Below are positions 57,211 to 64,000 of a DNA stretch of 64,000 nt, piece by piece (position 1 is the stretch's first letter; every line of letters starts with the position of its first letter). The position numbers and the translations under genes were made by a program. The stretch comes from Stomorhina lunata. Lineage: Eukaryota; Arthropoda; Insecta; Diptera; Rhiniidae. The stretch is from NCBI GenBank assembly GCA_933228675.1, contig OW121740.1, positions 130,851,799 to 130,915,798 on the forward strand, given 5' to 3'. The notes beneath the pieces were generated by a model that had not been told where the DNA came from, did no database searches, and saw nothing but the letters and a program-made list of their open reading frames with translations.

Positions 57211-58185
57211 TTTGCATGTTCTGGGAAAGCCTCGGTCATTACAATGTTTAAGTTAAACCAACTTAAAATCTCGATGGAATAAACTAAAATTTTTGATTTA
57301 AAGAAATTTTATACAAGTTTCTTTTGTAATTAAATTTATCTTAGAAAACATAGCCATTAATTTAGTTACGGTAACTAAATAATTATTATAGCAACAAAGA
57401 CATCACATATTTTTTCGTAATACCAAAAATGAAATTTAATTCTGCTGTCAAATAAATCATGAAAACAGAGCCATCAAAAAATTGTCTTTCTTTGTCTGTC
57501 ATCTTTTCGTTAAAACAATTAACAATTTACACTTTGTTTTTGTAGTTTCTGTTATTATTGCATTAATGTCTGATATAAATCTTTGTTAAATCTATCTTTA
57601 TTCTTTAGCTTTTCCTATATTTCCATGTATATATTTTTAGTACTTTGACTTATTATTAATTTTGACCTTTACGAGTCATTCTTCGGTATTCTTAGGAAAT
57701 TTATGTCTTCCTAATTTATCATGGAATGTTTGTGTGTTTATCTAGTTCTCGGTTTCGTTGACATTTTTCTAGAATATTTTTAAGTTTTACTACAATTTTA
57801 TTCCATTTCATTTTATTTAATTTTATTTCCTTGTTATAGTTTCTTCAAAAGGTGTCGTCTCTGTTCTTTTCGATCATAAAATGAATTTTGTACGTGTGTT
57901 CAGATTTTCCATTCTTTGTTGCTGTTTTTTTATAGATATTCTTTCCTTCTTGGCTTTTTGTTGTCAGTTGTTTTTAGTAGGTCTTTATGGTCTTTGGCCA
58001 TTGTATTACCAAAAGATTTTTATTTTTAATTCTTTTGTTGTGATTTATATTACACATGTGTTTTAATAATATTTTTATTCGTATTTGTTTAAATGGAAAA
58101 ATAAATAAAGCACTAAAAATGTTTAAAAGTAATTTTAATAAAAGATGACTTTTTTGTAGTTATTTATGAAGAAAATATTTTTTAA
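57211..58185. other. Unique T-rich non-coding DNA
   Basis: No gene supported. The 61-residue open frame at 57881-58066 is hydrophobic only because the strand is T-rich. Confidence 0.5.
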
Positions 58186-60612
58186 TATAAAAATATTTTC
58201 GTAGAAATTTTTTGACATAAAAAACTACATATCAATTTTTATTATTATTCTTAAATTTTAAAAACAATTTTTCTATAGAAAATTTTTTAGGAAAAAATTT
58301 GTATGGAAAAATTGTAGATATAAAATTTTGTTAGAAAAATTTTCGATATAAATTTTTTTTTTGGAAATTTCTCGAAATAAATTTTTTTTAGAAAAATTTT
58401 TTATAGAAAAGTATTTGATATAAAATTTTTATTGAAAAATTTTCAATATAAAATTTTTGTAGAAAATTTTTCGATACAAAATTTTTATAGAAAAATTTTC
58501 AATATAAAATTTTTATTGAAAATTTTTAATATAAAAGTTTTATAGGAAAATTTTCAATATAAAATTTTTATAGAAAAATTTTCAATAAAAAATTTTTATA
58601 GAAAAATTTTCAATAAAAAATTTTAATAGAAAAATTTTCAATAACAAATTTGAATTGAAAAATTTTCAATATAAAATTTTTATAGAAAAATTTTCAATAT
58701 AAGATTTTTATAGAAAATTTTTTAATAAAAAATTTTTAAAGAAAAATCTTCAATATAAATTTTTATAGAAAAATTTTGAATATAAAATTTTTATAGAAAA
58801 ATTTTCAATACAAAATATTTATAAAAAAACTTTCAATATAAAATTTGTATAGAAAAATTTTTAAAATAAAATATTTATAGAAAAATTTTCAATATAAAAT
58901 TCTTATAGAGAAAATATTCAATATAGAACTTTTATCGAAAAATTTTCAATATAAAATTTTTATATAAAATTTTTTATGAAAATTTTTCTATAAAAAATTT
59001 ATAATGAAATTTGTTCTAAAAAATTTTATATTGAAAATTTGTCTATAAAAATTTTATATAAAAAATTTTTCTTTAAAAATTTTACATCGAAAATTTTTCT
59101 ATAAAAATTTTTGATATAAAATTTTGTAGAACAGTTTTCGATGTAAATTTTTAAAGAAAAATTTTCTATATAAAATTTTTATAGAAAAATTTTCAATATA
59201 AAATTTTTTTCGAAAAATTTTCAATATAAAATTTTTATAGATAAATTTTCAATATAAAATTTCTAATACAAAATTTTTATAGACAAATTTTCAATATAAA
59301 ATTTTTATAGAAAAATTTTCAATATAAAATTTTTATAGAAAAATTTTCTATATAAAATTTTTATAGAAAAATTTTTAATATAAAATTTTTTTCGAAAAAT
59401 TTTCAATATAAAATTTTTATAGACAAATTTTCAATATAAAATTTTTATAGAAAAATTTTTAATATAAAATTTTTATAGACAAATTTTCAATATAAAATTT
59501 TTATAGAAAAATTTTCAAAATAAAATTTTTATCGAAAAATTTTTATAGAAAAAATTTCTATTAAAAAATGTTGATAAAAAACAAAATATAGAAAACTTTC
59601 AACAAAATACATTTATAAAAAAACTTTTATAATTTTATAGAAAATGTTTTGATAATGAAATTTTAATAGAAAAATTAAAAAAAAAAAATCAATATAAAAT
59701 TTTTTTAAAAAAATATTTGATATAAAGTTTATATAGATAAATTATCGATATAAAATTTTTATAGAAAAATTTTCGTTAAAAAATTTTTTCTATAGAAAAA
59801 TTTTCGTTAAAAAATTTTTTCTATAGAAAAATTTTCGTTAAAAAATTTTTTCTATAGAAAAATTTTCGTTAAAAAATTTTTTCTATAGAAAAATTTTCGT
59901 TAAAAAATTTTTTCTATAGAAAAATTTTCGTTAAAAAATTTTTTCTATAGAAAAATTTCCGTTAAAAAATCTTTTCTATAGAAAAATTTTCGTTAAAAAT
60001 TTTTTTCTATAGAAAAATTTTCGTAAAAATTTTTCTATAGAAAAATTTTTATTAAAAAATTTTTTCTTTAGAAAAGTTTTCGTTAAAAATTTTTTCTATA
60101 GAAAAATTTTCGTTAAAATTTTCGTTAAAAAATGTTTTCTATAGAAAAATTTTAGTTAAAAAAATTTTTTCTATCGAAAAATTTTCGTTAAAAAATTTTT
60201 TCTATAAAAAAAATTTCGTCAAAAATTTTTCCTATAGAAAAATTTTCGTTAAAAATTTTTTTCTATAGAAAAATTTTCGTTAAAAATTTTTTGTATAGAA
60301 AAATTTTCGTTAAAATTTTTTTCTATAGAAAAATTTTCATTAAAAAATTTTTTCTATAAAAAAAATTTCGTAAAAAAATTGTTTCTATAGAAAAATTTTC
60401 GTTAAAATTTTTTTCCTATAGAAAAATTTTCGTTAAAAAATTTTTCCTATAGAAAAATTTTCGTTAAAAATATTTTTCTATACAAAAATTTTCGTTTAAA
60501 ATGTTTTTCTATAGAAAAATTTTCGTTATAAAATTTGTTCTATAAATAAAAATTTTAGCTATAAAATTTTTTATATAAAAAAAATTTTAGTCATAAAATT
60601 TATTTTACAGAA
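58186..60612 (+). repeat. Satellite block S5, 28-bp then 31-bp units
   Basis: The left part to about 59740 has 28-bp units of AATATAAAATTTTTATAG then AAAAATTTTC, lacking the full CTATAG palindrome. The right part (59750-60540) is homogeneous 31-bp units with linker CGTTAAAAAA and the full TTTTTCTATAGAAAAA core (CGTTA at 59836 and 59867). The switch within one block shows two separate expansions. Confidence 0.92.
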
Positions 60613-62284
60613 AAATTTGAAACAAAAAATGCGAAAAATGTAACGTCTGCAACGGAACTTCTTACAACTATATTGTACACCCCAAAAAATATAAAACTAT
60701 TTAATTTAACTAAAATTTATTCGCAGTTCGTTCAGAACGATAAGCAGTTTAAATAGAAAAAATATAATTTTAAATATAACGTCCGCACAGAGGATTTTCT
60801 CACATTTGAATAACTTCACTAAAATATAATGAAAAGATCTAATTTTTATTAAAAGCATAACTTTTGAATTAAACCTTTCTACTAAATAAGTAATAAATTG
60901 CTTTATAAAGGCCCTAAATATTTCCTTATTATTTTCTAAGCGGCTCTATTTAAGGTATTAAAGTTCCTACAATGAGTTTAGATTTGTGGTTTTTTGTTAA
61001 ACATTGTATTTAAAGCTTTTCTATAGACTTGATTAGTTTTTATGGTTTATTATGAATTAAGATTTTTAATTACATACTTTTGTTTCGATTTTAGTTATTG
61101 TTTTTATATACTCAGTTGAGTTTTAGTTCATATTTCAGACTTCCGTTTTGTGCAATCAACCATCGTATTGTAGAAAAAACTATTAAAAAATAACCTACAT
61201 TCATTACGACCGACCGACTATGGATAAATATTTATGCTTTTCAAATATAAAACAATAAAAATAGTAAAATAGTTATTATTCAGAATTACATAATTACCTT
61301 AACACTTTTTATAAAACAATATTTAATGGTAATAAAAAAAATAACCCAAATTTGAACACAATCAAATTATTTATGAATTTGGGAAAAAAATGCTTTAATT
61401 ATGCCTATAATTGTTGGGAATTCAAAAAAAAAATAAGTTGGAAATAATAAATTTGGTTTTCACACAAACAAACATATGAGATCATAAAGCGTTGCGGACG
61501 TTAAATTTTTAAGGATATTTCGGCTTACGTTTCTTTAAGTCGTTCAAAGTAAGACATTTTCTAATAAATATGTACTACTTTTGACATTTTCTTATTAAAC
61601 AAATTGTCTTTGAAGATACTTTTGAAAGTGACTCTGCGGACGTTATAATTACATTTACATTTTCAATAATTTTAACAAATAGAAAGATATAAAAGTGATA
61701 TTCTACAGTTCTTAGGCGGACGTTTCGCTATGGATTTATAATTTTTCTAAATGCACTATCTTAACTTAGGTCCTTACTTTAGTAAAGGTGCTATATGTGA
61801 CTAAAAACACATACATTTTTTTTTAATTCGTAAAATAACCTGCCGTAATTTGAAGGTGCAATTTATTTAATCAATCATGAACTTTGAGAGAATGATTCAA
61901 TTTCAAGATAAGCCCATTTTCAACTTGATAAAACAATAAAACAATTTTTTTTTGTAAAAAATAATTGCAATTTTCAATTGTTTATGACAAAATTGTTTTC
62001 ATTATTAAAGAGTTTTAGGTATAAGTGTCAAAATAACAAAGCAAAAACAAGAATTTATACAAATTCTGAGTTGTTATCTGAAAGAAAAAGAAACTGAATA
62101 AAAATTGCATATAAACTGAAATGTTATTGACACAGTTACACTTTTAATAGAAGCTAACAAGTTTAAATTGACGCAAATTTACAAGATGATTACACATTTC
62201 AATTAGGGGTATTCACATATCACATAACCATGAAGTCATTTTATTGAAAAGAACATGCAAAATTGAATATTTTTCAACAAAAAA
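60613..62284. other. Unique AT-rich DNA between S5 and S6
   Basis: No gene supported. The motif GCGGACGTT or its complement occurs five times (60641, 60777, 61494, 61636, 61716). Confidence 0.5.
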
Positions 62285-64000
62285 GTTTCCGGAAGAAATA
62301 TTTTTCTATAGAAAAATTTTCGGAAGAAATATTTTTCTATAGAAAAATTTTCGGAAGAAATATTTTTCTATAGGAAAATTTTCGGAAGAAATATTTTTCT
62401 ATAGAAAAATTTTCGGAAGAAATATTTTTCTATAGGAAAATTTTCGGAAGAAATATTTTTCTATAGGAAAATTTTCGGAAGAAATATTTTTCTATAGAAA
62501 AATTTTCGGAAGAAATATTTTTCTATAGAAAAATTTTCGGAAGAAATATTTTTCTATAGAAAAATTTTCGGAAGAAATATTTTTCTATAGAAAAATTTTC
62601 GGAAGAAATATTTTTCTATAGAAAAATTTTCGGAAGAAATATTTTTCTTTAGAAAAATTTTCGTTAGAAATATTTTTCTATAGAAAAATTTTCGTTAGAA
62701 ATATTTTTCTATAGAAAAATTTTCGTTAGAAATATTTTTCAATAGAAAAATTTTCGTTAGAAATATTTTTCTATAGAAAAATTTTCGTTAGAAATATTTT
62801 TCTATAGAAAAATTTTCGTTAGAAATATTTTTCTATAGAAAAATTTTCGTTAGAAATATTTTTCTATAGAAAAATTTTCGTTAGAAATATTTTTCTATAG
62901 AAAAATTTTCGTTAGAAATATTTTTCTATAGAAAAATTTTCGTTAGAAATATTTTTCTATAGAAAAATTTTCGTTAGAAATATTTTTCTATAGAAAAATT
63001 TTCGTTAGAAATATTTTTCTATAGAAAAATTTTCGTTAGAAATATTTTTCTATAGAAAAATTTTCGTTAGAAATATTTTTCTATAGAAAAATTTTCGTTA
63101 GAAATATTTTTCTATAGAAAAATTTTCGTTAGAAATATTTTTCTATAGAAAAATTTTCGTTAGAAATATTTTTCTATAGAAAAATTTTCGTTAGAAATAT
63201 TTTTCTATAGAAAAATTTTCGTTAGAAATATTTTTCTATAGGAAAATTTTCGTTAGAAATATTTTTCTATAGAAAAATTTTCGTTAGAAATATTTTTCTA
63301 TAGAAAAATTTTCGTTAGAAATATTTTTCTATAGAAAAATTTTCGTTAGAAATATTTTTCTATAGAAAAATTTTCGTTAGAAATATTTTTCTATAGAAAA
63401 ATTTTCGTTAGAAATATTTTTCTATAGAAAAATTTTCGTTAGAAATATTTTTCTATAGAAAAATTTTCGTTAGAAATATTTTTCTATAGAAAAATTTTCG
63501 TTAGAAATATTTTTCTATAGAAAAATTTTCGTTAGAAATATTTTTCTATAGAAAAATTTTCGTTAGAAATATTTTTCTATAGAAAAATTTTCGTTAGAAA
63601 TATTTTTCTATAGAAAAATTTTCGTTAGAAATATTTTTCTATAGAAAAATTTTCGTTAGAAATATTTTTCTATAGAAAAATTTTCGTTAGAAATATTTTT
63701 CTATAGAAAAATTTTCGTTAGAAATATTTTTCTATAGAAAAATTTTCGTTAGAAATATTTTTCTATAGAAAAATTTTCGTTAGAAATATTTTTCTATAGA
63801 AAAATTTTCGTTAGAAATATTTTTCTATAGAAAAATTTTCGTTAGAAATATTTTTCTATAGAAAAATTTTCGTTAGAAATATTTTTCTATAGAAAAATTT
63901 TCGTTAGAAATATTTTTCTATAGAAAAATTTTCGTTAGAAATATTTTTCTATAGAAAAATTTTCGTTAGAAATATTTTTCTATAGAAAAATTTTCGTTAG
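62285..64000 (+). repeat. Satellite block S6, very homogeneous 31-bp array, runs off the window
   Basis: First about 12 units with TTTTCGGAAGAAATA as second half (62285-62650), then more than 40 with TTTTCGTTAGAAATA. All share the palindromic first half TTTTTCTATAGAAAAA. Almost no substitutions are seen (rare CTATAGG, CTTTAG, CAATAG). The array continues past the right edge, so its length is unknown. Confidence 0.95.

Noticed and set aside
57881..58066. 61-codon hydrophobic ORF resembling a membrane protein
   Set aside because: The T-rich strand automatically yields Phe/Leu-rich translations. There is no conserved motif.
62285..64000. Regular 31-bp repeats reminiscent of a CRISPR array
   Set aside because: There are no unique spacers. 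Every unit is the same sequence, the DNA is clearly insect, and the period is that of a plain tandem satellite.

Overview
The window is AT-rich eukaryotic DNA dominated by transposons and satellite DNA. Mariner/Tc1 elements, several dispersed families with hairpin-like ends (acccttcacca...tggtgaagggt) and the base composition suggest a higher fly (brachyceran Diptera, perhaps a blowfly or other calyptrate). The species assignment is inference. I recognise no host protein-coding gene, rRNA or convincing functional tRNA. The unique parts look intergenic or intronic.

Layout. 1-10.6 kb: a TIR-bounded block with a decayed satellite (1431-3075), two inverted copies of a DD37E Tc1/mariner element (3198-4497 minus, 6094-7389 plus), a LINE 3' scrap and nested TIR elements (7394-9463). 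10.7-18.5 kb: dispersed hairpin-ended repeats, one interrupted by a DD41D element with a complete 348-residue transposase ORF (16627-17898). 20-23 kb: an AAAGCTTT-rich block and a 5'-truncated LINE. 25-29.8 kb: two near-identical 0.8-kb repeats flanking two hammerhead-ribozyme-like motifs. 31.4-36.4 kb: a broken DD34D mariner carrying two insertions, a 132-bp tandem array and a 0.7-kb fold-back element. 38.4-64 kb: arrays of a 31-bp palindrome-containing satellite, about 14 kb in six blocks. Between the blocks lie a third DD37E copy (50427-51697), a decayed DD41D copy (52027-52985) and a second DD41D element with a long open frame (55897-57208).

The most interesting structure is the link between the satellite and a small repeat family carrying a type I hammerhead ribozyme motif: CTGAAGA core, GATGG/CCATC stem II, then GAAACGCGTC. 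Its stem III segment, ACGCGT, is self-complementary. Pieces of this repeat abut satellite arrays at 39.1, 45.9, 48.7-49.2 and possibly 55.4 kb, and the most homogeneous array (46.02-48.69 kb) lies between two inverted copies. The 31-bp monomer is itself a diverged dimer of 16- and 15-bp halves, and two blocks (38.4-40.9 and 41.7-43.6 kb) are head-to-head inverted around a 0.78-kb unique core. Everything here was read by eye. No alignment, folding or database search was run.
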